The notes beneath the pieces are model-generated. The model made no database searches and was not told the origin of the DNA. It saw only the letters and a program-made list of their open reading frames with translations. From Clostridiales bacterium UBA2432 (GTDB lineage: Bacteria; Bacillota; Clostridia; Lachnospirales; Vallitaleaceae), in the NCBI GenBank assembly GCA_002342805.1, contig DDQW01000068.1:62001-126000 (forward strand): a stretch of DNA of 64,000 nucleotides. Reading direction: 5' to 3'. This document shows positions 46,121 through 54,876 of the stretch, piece by piece. A program made the translations under genes and the position numbers. The first letter of the stretch is position 1. Every line of letters begins with the position of its first letter.

Positions 46121-47893
46121 ATGAAAAAGTGTATTGAAGATACAATTCTAGAAAGTTTTAGCCAGTATAAAAATAGACCAAGTCGCATCCTTATAGGTAT
46201 GTTTAGGGGCAATTATTACCGATTTGTATTGTCTGCTTTATTTTACATCATTAAACATAGTCCGGCTTGGGTAATGCCTATTGTTATTTCCAATATTGTA
46301 AATACAGTGGTGTATGAGTCTGAGAATCCACAACAAACGATTGTAATGAATGCTTTGATTATAGTGGTGCTTGTGCTTCTAAATATTCCTATGAATTATT
46401 TACATGTACATTTCAGTGCCACAGCAGTAAGAACAGTGGAAGGTGAACTGAGAAGTGCGCTTATTAACAAGTTACAACAATTATCGCTTCGATTTCATAA
46501 TAATACACAGTCAGGGCGAATTCAATCTAAGGTGATTCGTGATGTAGAAGCCGTTCAAACGTTGTCATCGCAAACGTTTGTTAATCTGCTGAATGTCATC
46601 ATTAATGTTTCGATTGCCCTTTTGATTACAGCAGTTAAAAACGGAGTTGTTTTTTTGTTTTTCCTATTAACGATTCCGATGGCTTCGCTGGCCATCGTCT
46701 TTTTTAGAAAGCGAATACGTCAACAGAACCATCTATTTCGTAAAGAAGTCGAGTCAACATCTGCTCGTGTAATGGACATGGAAGAAATGATTCCAGTAAC
46801 AAAAGCCCATGGACTTGAAAAGCTTGAGATGAGACGTATGAAAGAGATTGTCGAGAAAGTCTCTGTGGAAGGTTATCGACTAGATATTATTCAGGGAAAT
46901 TTTGGAGCGGTAAGTTGGGCGATTTTTCAAATCTTTCAGATTGGTGCATTAGTTTTTACTGGATTTATGGTCTTAAGAGGACGTATTCCCGGTGGAGATA
47001 TAGTACTTTACCAAAGTTATTTTACTACAATTGTGGCCCAAGTATCGTCGCTGATTATGCTTTTGCCAACTATTGCAAAAGGTTTGGAATCCATTACCAG
47101 TATTGAAGAAGTGATCAATGAGGAAGATACAGAAGATAATGCAGGTAAGCTTGTTATTGAAGGACTTAAAGGAGATTTTGAGTTTAAAGATGTGCATTTT
47201 AAATATAGTTCAGCAGAAGAAGTTGTTCTTAAAGGAATCAATTTAAGTATTAAACAAGGCCAAACGATTGCGTTTGTCGGAGAGTCAGGATCTGGGAAAT
47301 CGACAGTTATGAATCTTTTAATCGGATTTGCGCTTCCGACAAAAGGGCAGTTAAGCGTTGATGGTGAACCGATTGAATCCATAAATTTAAGAACATATCG
47401 AAAGCATATTGCTGTTGTACCACAGCAGACAATTTTATTTTCAGGAAGTATTGAAGATAATATAACGTATGGTATGAAGTCAGTTACAAGAGAAAAGGTT
47501 GACTGGGCAATTAAAGTGGCAAACTTAGAGACACTAATACAGGAACTACCTTTTGGATTAGATACAAAAATTGGAGAACACGGCAACAAACTTTCCGGTG
47601 GCCAACGCCAACGTATTGCAATTGCTAGAGCACTTATTCGTGACCCACGTGTTATTATCTTTGACGAGGCTACGTCAGCACTTGACAGTGTCTTGGAATC
47701 TTTAATAGTTGAGGCTATGGACCAATTGATCAAAGGACGAACTACATTTATGGTCGCCCATCGTTTATCAACGATCCGTGGAGCAGATAAAATCTGTGTA
47801 TTAGATCACGGAGAAATTATAGAATATGGTTCCTATGAAGAACTGATAGCAAACAAGGGACCTTTTTATCGTATGAAAAATATACAAAGTTAA
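46121..47893 (+). CDS. ABC exporter, fused membrane and ATPase domains
   Basis: A 590-residue half-transporter. Residues about 40-320 form the six-helix exporter domain, residues 345-590 the ATPase: Walker A GESGSGKST near 388, signature LSGGQRQRIAIARAL near 492 and Walker B VIIFDEATSALDS near 513. It would act as a homodimer, exporting a lipid, peptide or drug-like molecule. It stands alone between the sulfatase fusion and the FAD oxidoreductase genes, without an obvious partner gene. Why an exporter lies inside a sugar locus is unclear; the ribosome site before ATG 46121 is weak (AAGGAAA). Confidence 0.92.
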   Translation: MKKCIEDTILESFSQYKNRPSRILIGMFRGNYYRFVLSALFYIIKHSPAWVMPIVISNIVNTVVYESENPQQTIVMNALIIVVLVLLNIPMNYLHVHFSATAVRTVEGELRSALINKLQQLSLRFHNNTQSGRIQSKVIRDVEAVQTLSSQTFVNLLNVIINVSIALLITAVKNGVVFLFFLLTIPMASLAIVFFRKRIRQQNHLFRKEVESTSARVMDMEEMIPVTKAHGLEKLEMRRMKEIVEKVSVEGYRLDIIQGNFGAVSWAIFQIFQIGALVFTGFMVLRGRIPGGDIVLYQSYFTTIVAQVSSLIMLLPTIAKGLESITSIEEVINEEDTEDNAGKLVIEGLKGDFEFKDVHFKYSSAEEVVLKGINLSIKQGQTIAFVGESGSGKSTVMNLLIGFALPTKGQLSVDGEPIESINLRTYRKHIAVVPQQTILFSGSIEDNITYGMKSVTREKVDWAIKVANLETLIQELPFGLDTKIGEHGNKLSGGQRQRIAIARALIRDPRVIIFDEATSALDSVLESLIVEAMDQLIKGRTTFMVAHRLSTIRGADKICVLDHGEIIEYGSYEELIANKGPFYRMKNIQS

Positions 47894-47946
47894 ACACACG
47901 TGTTTTGTATATATTCTGAAAGTCTAAGTAGAGTAAAGGAGAAAAA

Positions 47947-49326
47947 ATGTATGATATTATAATTGTCGGCGGAGGTATATCTGGCTCTATAGCAGCCATA
48001 GCAGCTAGTCGTAAAGGATCGAAAACGTTACTCATTGAAAAAAATGCATATCTTGGAGGAGCTCTTACAGCAGCAGGTGTGGGTCCGATGATGACCTTCC
48101 ACGCCGGTAGAAAACTTATTATAAAAGGTATAACTAATGAACTTATTCAAAGGTTAGTTGTCAAGGGAAAATCGCCAGGACATATTCTGGATACAACAGG
48201 TTATACTTATAGTGTGACACCCTTTGAAGCAGAATCAATGAAAGTTGAACTTGAAAATATGATTTATGAAGCTGGTGGTGAAATACTATATCATACAATG
48301 CTTGCTAGTGTAAAAGTGGAAAATCAAAAAATTACAAGTATTACCATTTGTAATAAAGAAGGCTTAACAACAGTCGAAGGTCTTTGTTTTATAGATGCTA
48401 CAGGTGATGGCGATCTATCAGCATGGGCAGGAGTACAATGTTTCAAAGGGCGTGAAGAAGATAGTATTACCCAGCCTATGACACTCAATGTAAAAATGAA
48501 TCATGTAAATATTGAACAGATCAAGGAATATATGCGTGATCATCCAGAAATATATGAAGACAGATTAGAACTTTTAGATAAATCACCTCGCTTATCTATT
48601 GGAGGATTTCGTGAATTAGTAGATAAAGGAAAAGCTCATGGTTTCTTACCCCACAATATAAAAGGCTCTATATTATTATTTGAAACGGATAAACCAGGAG
48701 AAGTTATTCTGAATTGTACAAGAATTGCTGGTCGAGATAGTACAGACCCTATATCTCTTAGCCTAGCAGAATCAGAAGGCAGAAGAGAAGTCGAAGAATT
48801 ATTAGAATTTTTACCTAAATATATGCCAGGTTTTAAAGAGGCACGAGTTATGTATAGTGGGCCATCGATAGGTGTTAGGAGTTCTAGACAAATTAAAGGT
48901 CATTATACTATTGAAGCAGAGGACCTAGTGATGAGCAAAACCTTTGTCGATACTATTGCCCATTCAGCTTATCCAATAGATATTCATAGTTCAGAGGGTA
49001 CAGGTGGAGAGACAATAAAAATGCCAGCGGGTAGTTATTACAATATTCCCTTTAGTTCTATGACAAATCCAGTAGTTGATAATTTGATTACTGTGGGTCG
49101 ATGTATATCAGCAACTTTTAAAGCCCAAGGAGCTATTAGGGTGTCTCCCACAGCAGGGGCAATAGGTCATGCTGGTGGAATTGGAGCTTGGCTATATGTT
49201 GAGGAAGGTAGAAATTCAGTCAAAGAGATTAATATCAAGAGATTACAAAAAGTTATTGAAGAACAAGACGCATATATAAATCTTAATGAAGTTATAGATG
49301 ACAAATTGGAGGTATTATATGAATGA
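47947..49326 (+). CDS. FAD-dependent oxidoreductase (PF12831-like), copy 1
   Basis: A 459-residue flavoprotein. The FAD motif IIVGGGISGSIAAIAASRKG opens at residue 5, and the family features GALTAAGVGPMMTFHAG and DATGDGDLSAWAG (near residue 158) follow. The C-terminal part includes GPSIGVRSSRQIKG and NLITVGRCISATFKAQGAIRVSP. This FAD_oxidored family oxidises unknown hydroxyl substrates and is often found in plant and algal glycan loci. A close tandem copy follows with an 8-bp overlap, so both are made together. The substrate is not evident; sugar oxidation is plausible. Confidence 0.88.
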   Translation: MYDIIIVGGGISGSIAAIAASRKGSKTLLIEKNAYLGGALTAAGVGPMMTFHAGRKLIIKGITNELIQRLVVKGKSPGHILDTTGYTYSVTPFEAESMKVELENMIYEAGGEILYHTMLASVKVENQKITSITICNKEGLTTVEGLCFIDATGDGDLSAWAGVQCFKGREEDSITQPMTLNVKMNHVNIEQIKEYMRDHPEIYEDRLELLDKSPRLSIGGFRELVDKGKAHGFLPHNIKGSILLFETDKPGEVILNCTRIAGRDSTDPISLSLAESEGRREVEELLEFLPKYMPGFKEARVMYSGPSIGVRSSRQIKGHYTIEAEDLVMSKTFVDTIAHSAYPIDIHSSEGTGGETIKMPAGSYYNIPFSSMTNPVVDNLITVGRCISATFKAQGAIRVSPTAGAIGHAGGIGAWLYVEEGRNSVKEINIKRLQKVIEEQDAYINLNEVIDDKLEVLYE

Positions 49327-50677
49327 TAAAATAAAAGACTACGATATTATCGTAATTGGTGGCGGAACGTCAGGTACGATGGCGGCTATAGCTGCCGGAC
49401 GAAGTGGAGCTTCTGTGCTACTTGTTGAAAAAAACGGATTTTTAGGCGGAGTTATGACAGGTGCAGGTGTTGGTCCGATGATGACTTTTCATGCAGGTAA
49501 TGAGCAAGTTATTCAAGGTATAATGGGTGAAATGACGGAACGTTTAATTCAAGATGGTTATTCACCAGGGCATATAGATGATAGTACTGGGTTTACTTAT
49601 TCAGTGACACCCTTTGATGCTGAGGGAATGAAAAGAGTAGAAGAAGAGATGGTTATTGAAGCGGGCTGTGACATTCTATATCATACAATGTTAGCATCTG
49701 TAGAGGTTCAGGAAAAAAAAATACAATCGGTTACATTATGTAACAAACATGGTTTGTCCAAGTATAAAAGCAAGGTTTATATTGATGCGACAGGTGATGC
49801 CGATTTATCAGCATGGGCCGGCGTTCCTTTTTCAAAAGGCAGACATGGGGATGGTGCAATGCAACCGGTATCTTTGATGTTAAGGATGGATCATGTAGAT
49901 ATAGAAGAGGTAAAAAAGTATGTGACGAAACATCCGGAAGAATTCCCTAGATTAAATGGGAATACAAATCAAGTAGTGAAAGCAAATAGACTGTCCATAG
50001 CCGGTTTTCATAAACAGTTTAGTGAAAGCAAGGATAAAGGTTTATTATCAACAGACAGAGAAGATGTACTATTGTTTGAAACGAATACACCTGGAGAAGT
50101 TATTTTTAATACGACACGTATATTATCCTGTGACGGTACGGATCCGATTAGTTTGTCTAAAGCAGAAATAGAAGGCAGAAGACAAGCGAAAGAATTAGCT
50201 GATTTTGCAGTTAAAAGCTTACCAGGGTTTTCTAAAGCGAGAGTTGTTCAAACTGGTCCATCCATAGGGGTTAGAGGTTCAAGACAAATAGTTGGAATAT
50301 ATACACTAACAGGTCAAGACTTGATGGATGGTAAAAAATTCGATGACACGATAACAATAGGAGGGTATCCGATTGATATACACTCACCTTCAGGAGAAGG
50401 AACAGAGGTTATCAAAATGCCTTGGGGACATCAGTATCATATTCCCTATCGTTGCTTAATTAATGGAAATATTGATAATCTAATAACCGTTGGTCGATGT
50501 ATCTCAGCAGATTTTGAGGCTCAAGCAGCCATAAGAGTATCTCCGATTATCGGTGCAGTTGGAGAAGCAGGAGGTACGGCGGCAGGAATGATGATACAAG
50601 ATAAGAGAAAAAGTGTTTTAGAAGTAGATACAATAGAATTAAGAAGGGTGCTTAAGGAAAATGGTATGTACGTATAA
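49319..50677 (+). CDS. FAD-dependent oxidoreductase (PF12831-like), copy 2
   Basis: ATG 49319 with GGAGG six bases upstream is chosen over the in-frame ATG at 49298, which lies inside the previous gene; the 452-residue product then matches its neighbour from the first residues. FAD motif IIVIGGGTSGTMAAIAAG, then GVMTGAGVGPMMTFHAG, DATGDADLSAWAG and NLITVGRCISADFEAQAAIRVSP. Identity with copy 1 is high in these blocks but lower between, so the duplication is old and both copies are kept. They could form a heterodimer or act on related sugars. The gene overlaps the DUF1961 gene by 17 bp. Confidence 0.88.
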   Translation: MNDKIKDYDIIVIGGGTSGTMAAIAAGRSGASVLLVEKNGFLGGVMTGAGVGPMMTFHAGNEQVIQGIMGEMTERLIQDGYSPGHIDDSTGFTYSVTPFDAEGMKRVEEEMVIEAGCDILYHTMLASVEVQEKKIQSVTLCNKHGLSKYKSKVYIDATGDADLSAWAGVPFSKGRHGDGAMQPVSLMLRMDHVDIEEVKKYVTKHPEEFPRLNGNTNQVVKANRLSIAGFHKQFSESKDKGLLSTDREDVLLFETNTPGEVIFNTTRILSCDGTDPISLSKAEIEGRRQAKELADFAVKSLPGFSKARVVQTGPSIGVRGSRQIVGIYTLTGQDLMDGKKFDDTITIGGYPIDIHSPSGEGTEVIKMPWGHQYHIPYRCLINGNIDNLITVGRCISADFEAQAAIRVSPIIGAVGEAGGTAAGMMIQDKRKSVLEVDTIELRRVLKENGMYV

Positions 50678-51359
50678 AAAAAATGGATTAATCTATGAAA
50701 ACAAATTGGCATCGTATGAAGAGGTTAATGATTTTCGTCTTGAAGGTGAGGGTGCTGTTTCTTTTCCGACAGGAAGAATGCGTTTAGAAAACAAAATGGA
50801 TCCTGAAAAAGGGCAAGATGCGAATTACGTCTTTTGGTGTAATGAAGATTTTCCGGATAATATAGAAATCACATGGGAGTTTACTCCTATTAGAGAACCC
50901 GGATTGTGCATTTTGTTTTTTTCGGCGATGGGTATAAAAGGCGAAGATATATTTGATCCGAGTTTAGCGCTTCGAAATGGTCCTTATCATCAATATCATA
51001 GTAGTGATATCAATAGTTTTCATATATCTTACTTTAGAAGAAGGTATGTAGAAGAACGTCAATTTCATGTATGTAACCTTAGAAAAAGTTGTGGTTTTCA
51101 TTTAGTTGCACAAGGAGCCGATCCCTTGCCATCAGTGCAAGATGTGAAAGGATTTTATTCTATGAAAGTCGTAAAAAGTGGTGCCCATGTTTTATTCTAT
51201 GTGAATGATTTATTATTATTTAATTGGGTAGATGATGGAAAATCATACGGACCGATTCTTGGAAGGGGCAAAATAGGTTTTAGACAAATGGCTCCCCTTA
51301 TTGGAGAATATGCCAATCTTAAAGTACACACAATTGAATGGATGGATAATAAAAATTAG
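50661..51359 (+). CDS. DUF1961 (YesU-like) protein
   Basis: A 232-residue protein with a predicted concanavalin-type beta-sandwich. Family landmarks are YVFWCNEDFPDNIEITWEF near residue 51, ILFFSAMG, NSFHISYFRR and the Cys-rich VCNLRKSCGFH. Related to YesU of the Bacillus subtilis rhamnogalacturonan cluster, a DUF1961 protein of unknown function. The start overlaps the FAD oxidoreductase gene by 17 bp, so the three genes are coupled. The fold resembles that of DUF1080 proteins, some of which act on 3-keto sugars, so a role together with the oxidoreductases is worth testing. No signal peptide. Confidence 0.82.
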   Translation: MVCTYKKNGLIYENKLASYEEVNDFRLEGEGAVSFPTGRMRLENKMDPEKGQDANYVFWCNEDFPDNIEITWEFTPIREPGLCILFFSAMGIKGEDIFDPSLALRNGPYHQYHSSDINSFHISYFRRRYVEERQFHVCNLRKSCGFHLVAQGADPLPSVQDVKGFYSMKVVKSGAHVLFYVNDLLLFNWVDDGKSYGPILGRGKIGFRQMAPLIGEYANLKVHTIEWMDNKN

Positions 51360-51414
51360 TAAACAATAATTAATCAATATAATAAGTTATGAGAGGTAAG
51401 AAGAAAGGGGAAAA

Positions 51415-53238
51415 ATGGCTACTAAAAATAATGAATCATTAACAAGCTTAAATGTTAAAAAAAACAAAACTGAAGTGACTATACAGATGTTATTATCAAA
51501 AACAACAGAGGAAGTTGAATTATGTATTTTGAGTGATGCCAATATGCGTGTCATTGAATATTGTGATGTTTCTAAATATGCACCGGGAGATAATTATACA
51601 CAAGCTAAATCAATATTTGATGCGAGTTGGGCAGAACAAGAAGAAAAGAAAAGATTAGTGGATAGAAATTTATATTTTCCGGTAATAGATATTAAAGTTC
51701 AAGATGATATGGAAGGCTTTTTACAAGTTAATAAAACGGTTCCGGGAAAAATGAGTTTTAATGGTAATTTTATTCCTAAAAATCGTGAAGTAAAAGAGAG
51801 GATGTATTTTTCGGCGAGTGAGTTGGAACATTGGGAAAATGCAATTCTCTTTGATCCCAACAACAATACCATTGATAACTTTGGTATAAGAACTATTATA
51901 GCTAATACAGGTGAAATTCAATATAGTTTTCATACATTAAGAGAAGATTGGTCAGGCGAAATTTGTGTTTATTCTCTTGAGGGTGAAAGAAAGTTATTGG
52001 CAAAAACAAGGATTGATTGTGTTAATAAAACAGATGAATCTGTAAAAGATAATAAAGTCTTAAATTCCTTATCTTGGACAATCAAATATATATTAAAATG
52101 TATTAATGAAAAGGAAGATAGTCCTACATATGGAGGAACATTCCTATTATATGATATGGATGCACGTACTTTTTTACGATCAGATTGGCCATGGACTTGG
52201 GGAATTGTGGCCACTTTATTATTAAAAGCATCAAAACTAGATCACCTTGATATTGACATGACGATGGAAGAGCTAAGAGAAATAGCTAATTCAATTGCTG
52301 ATGCTACCTTAGAACAACAAATAATCGATCCTAAACATCAAGCTTTTGGTCTTGTTCGTACAACAAATGAACCGGGAAGCACATGGGAGCATGGTTTCCA
52401 GAACAGAGCAAGTACAGCGGATACTTTATATCTTGTTGGTTGGACATGGATTCCTTTTTATAAGGCTACGGGCGATGTAAAATATCTAGAAGCTTCTAAA
52501 AAGGCGGCTGATGCTGCAGGAAAATTAATGGAACAATATTCAGGAACCATGATACCACAAGCTTATGATTTGAAAGATGACACTTTTTATGGACATATGT
52601 TCTTTGAGACTTCCATGGGAATTATTGGACTGAGCAGAGTGTATATGGCAACGAAGGAAGATAAATATAAGAAAATTCTAAAAGAATTTGTAAATCGATT
52701 ATTAGTGGCATTTAAGAGAGAAGATGGTCTTTGGGATACATGGATACATGAAGATAATGACTCAGTAGCAACATGTAATTATTTTACAAAGTCTTTCGGT
52801 TATTGTGTTGAAGGTTTATTGGAAGCACACATAGCCCTTCCGGAGGGTGGTTTTTTAGAGCAAGCAGAAAAGATTTCAGAGTTGGTTCTTGAGGCTCAAT
52901 TTGATGACGGATCATGGGCAGTCAGATGGGATCGTAGTGCCGAAGAAGTAGGTAAGACAGATAAAGGAACTGCTTTGTGGGCATTATTGTTTACAAGGTT
53001 ATATAAAATAACTAAAAATGAAAAATATAAAATAGCAGGAGATAAAGCAATCAATTGGTGTATGGATCATCAATATTTTGGAGAAGATTTAATGGCTAGA
53101 GGTGGAATTGTCGGAAGGTCTTGGACATCAGGAATAGTCTATAGACATTGGTTTGATATGATAACAACTTATACCATGGGTTTCTATGGAAATGCTATTG
53201 TTGAAGGTTTGGAAGGAGGATATAATGAGAGTAATTGA
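51415..53238 (+). CDS. Uncharacterised protein with alpha/alpha-barrel domain
   Basis: A 607-residue protein; ATG 51415 follows AAAGGGG. The N-terminal 205 residues look beta-rich. Residues about 215-600 have the repeating helix-hairpin pattern of alpha/alpha barrels of glycosidases and lyases, with Trp-, Tyr- and His-rich loops (for example TLYLVGWTWIPFYKATGD, YGHMFFETSMG and WTSGIVYRHWFDM). I cannot assign a family; GH88/105-like and epimerase-like folds were considered, but the HDxGF and IIDxM motifs of GH88 are absent. No signal peptide. It overlaps the GH39 gene by 14 bp, so it likely acts on the same oligosaccharide. Confidence 0.7.
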   Translation: MATKNNESLTSLNVKKNKTEVTIQMLLSKTTEEVELCILSDANMRVIEYCDVSKYAPGDNYTQAKSIFDASWAEQEEKKRLVDRNLYFPVIDIKVQDDMEGFLQVNKTVPGKMSFNGNFIPKNREVKERMYFSASELEHWENAILFDPNNNTIDNFGIRTIIANTGEIQYSFHTLREDWSGEICVYSLEGERKLLAKTRIDCVNKTDESVKDNKVLNSLSWTIKYILKCINEKEDSPTYGGTFLLYDMDARTFLRSDWPWTWGIVATLLLKASKLDHLDIDMTMEELREIANSIADATLEQQIIDPKHQAFGLVRTTNEPGSTWEHGFQNRASTADTLYLVGWTWIPFYKATGDVKYLEASKKAADAAGKLMEQYSGTMIPQAYDLKDDTFYGHMFFETSMGIIGLSRVYMATKEDKYKKILKEFVNRLLVAFKREDGLWDTWIHEDNDSVATCNYFTKSFGYCVEGLLEAHIALPEGGFLEQAEKISELVLEAQFDDGSWAVRWDRSAEEVGKTDKGTALWALLFTRLYKITKNEKYKIAGDKAINWCMDHQYFGEDLMARGGIVGRSWTSGIVYRHWFDMITTYTMGFYGNAIVEGLEGGYNESN

Positions 53239-54787
53239 TAGCAAAAAAGAAGGTAGAAAGATTACACATACATGGAGTACTTGTGTTGGCGCTGGAAGAG
53301 CAGGAGAAGGTCTGCGTTCACAGTGGAGACAACAATTACAAGAGGCAGTAAAAGACTGTGGGTTTAAGTATATTCGATTTCATGGATTGTTGGCTGAAGA
53401 TATGTTTCCAATCAATATTAAAAATGGTAAAATACAATATAATTGGTATTATATTGATGAGGTATATGATTATCTAAATGAAATAGGCATTCGCCCAATT
53501 GTAGAATTAGGATTCATGCCTTCGGATTTGGCAAGTGGAACGGATACTTGTTTTTGGTGGAAAGGAAATATTACACCTCCCAAAGATTTTGAATTATGGA
53601 AAAAAATGATTTTTGAGTTAACACAACATTTTGTTGAACGATATGGATTAGAGGAAGTTTCAAAGTGGTATTTTGAAGTATGGAACGAACCAAACCTAGG
53701 TGGATTTTGGTCAGGAACTAAATCAGAATATTTTCACTTATATAAAGTCAGTGTAGAAGCAATTAAATCGGTGAATAAGGATTTAAAAGTAGGTGGACCT
53801 GCGACAAGTAATTTTGTTCCCGATGATCGATTTGACAGTGAAATAGAAGATATCTCTAAACAAAAAACCCACTTGCTAGAAGATATTGATAGCTTAGAAT
53901 GGAAAGGTGTTTGGATTGAAGATTTTTTAAAGTACTGTAATGATAATCATTTGCCAATGGATTTTATTTCAACTCATCCCTATCCTACGGATTTTGCCTT
54001 AGACGGACAAATGCATAGTAAAGGAAAAAGCAGAAAGGTAGATGCTGTTTATGAAGATATTTCATGGTTGTTAAAGGTGGTAAGTGAAAGTAATTATAAA
54101 GACGCAGAAATTCATTTAAGTGAATGGAGTTCAAGTCCTTCGAGTAGAGATTACAGTCATGATTGCCTTGCTGAAGCGGCTTATATCATTAAAACGAACC
54201 TTAGATGTAATGGTATGATAGATTCTCTTTCCTATTGGGTTTTTACGGATGTGTTTGAAGAATCCGGTGGAGGTCCTGAGCCTTTTCATGGTGGATTTGG
54301 ATTGATGAATATGCATGGAATTAAGAAAGCTTCTTATTATGCATACAAGATGTTAAATGCGTTAGGAGACAAGGAACTTGACCAAGAAGAAAATTATATT
54401 GTGACAAAAGATCAAGATGGACAAGTCAAAGTGCTCTTATACCATTATCCGGAAGAAATGAAAAAAACTATTCCAATTGTGTATTATGGTGATGTTACTC
54501 CGATTGATGAAGTTCTGAATATCGGAAGAACGAAAAAAATAGCATTTAATTTAGAGAATCTTAAGCCTAATGCAAAATTTGAACTGCAACTTCTAGGTAA
54601 TTATAATAACCCATTTACAGTTTGGAGAGACATGGGTATGCCTAATAATTTAACAAAGAAACAAGAAAAAGAACTTAAAGAGCTTAAGTTATACAAAAAA
54701 AGCTATTATGCAGATGAACAGGGTACTTTAAATTTTACACTGGACTTAAAGCCATGGGAAGTTGCGTTATTAGAAGAAGAGGTATAA
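53225..54787 (+). CDS. GH39 glycosidase (beta-xylosidase or iduronidase type)
   Basis: A 520-residue enzyme from ATG 53225, chosen because GGAAGGAGG precedes it; the ATG at 53186 lies deep inside the previous gene. A TIM barrel with the clan-A motifs of GH39: acid/base Glu155 in EVWNEPNLGGFW and nucleophile Glu300 in HLSEWSSSPSS. IRFHGLLAEDM and STHPYPTDF are further family blocks. GH39 contains beta-xylosidases and alpha-L-iduronidases; both sugars occur in ulvan-type polymers, and iduronate in glycosaminoglycans. Together with GH52 this makes two candidate xylosidases in one locus. No signal peptide. Confidence 0.9.
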   Translation: MRVIDSKKEGRKITHTWSTCVGAGRAGEGLRSQWRQQLQEAVKDCGFKYIRFHGLLAEDMFPINIKNGKIQYNWYYIDEVYDYLNEIGIRPIVELGFMPSDLASGTDTCFWWKGNITPPKDFELWKKMIFELTQHFVERYGLEEVSKWYFEVWNEPNLGGFWSGTKSEYFHLYKVSVEAIKSVNKDLKVGGPATSNFVPDDRFDSEIEDISKQKTHLLEDIDSLEWKGVWIEDFLKYCNDNHLPMDFISTHPYPTDFALDGQMHSKGKSRKVDAVYEDISWLLKVVSESNYKDAEIHLSEWSSSPSSRDYSHDCLAEAAYIIKTNLRCNGMIDSLSYWVFTDVFEESGGGPEPFHGGFGLMNMHGIKKASYYAYKMLNALGDKELDQEENYIVTKDQDGQVKVLLYHYPEEMKKTIPIVYYGDVTPIDEVLNIGRTKKIAFNLENLKPNAKFELQLLGNYNNPFTVWRDMGMPNNLTKKQEKELKELKLYKKSYYADEQGTLNFTLDLKPWEVALLEEEV

Positions 54788-54806
54788 ATAATAATTACTC
54801 ATATAG

Positions 54807-54853
54807 AAAATCCCTTCCTTGATTGTATTTAACAAATTTAGAAAGGGATTTTT
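54807..54853. terminator. Bidirectional terminator between convergent genes
   Basis: AAAATCCCTT and AAGGGATTTTT pair around an AT-rich loop, between the GH39 gene and the minus-strand GH95-like gene, with T runs on both strands. Confidence 0.8.
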
Positions 54854-54876
54854 GAAGTTCATTTAGCGGTCTTACA

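Noticed and set aside
47017..47733. Long minus-strand frame of 238 codons
   Set aside because: It lies fully inside the ABC exporter gene, whose motifs are unambiguous; the reverse frame has no start signal or recognisable protein.
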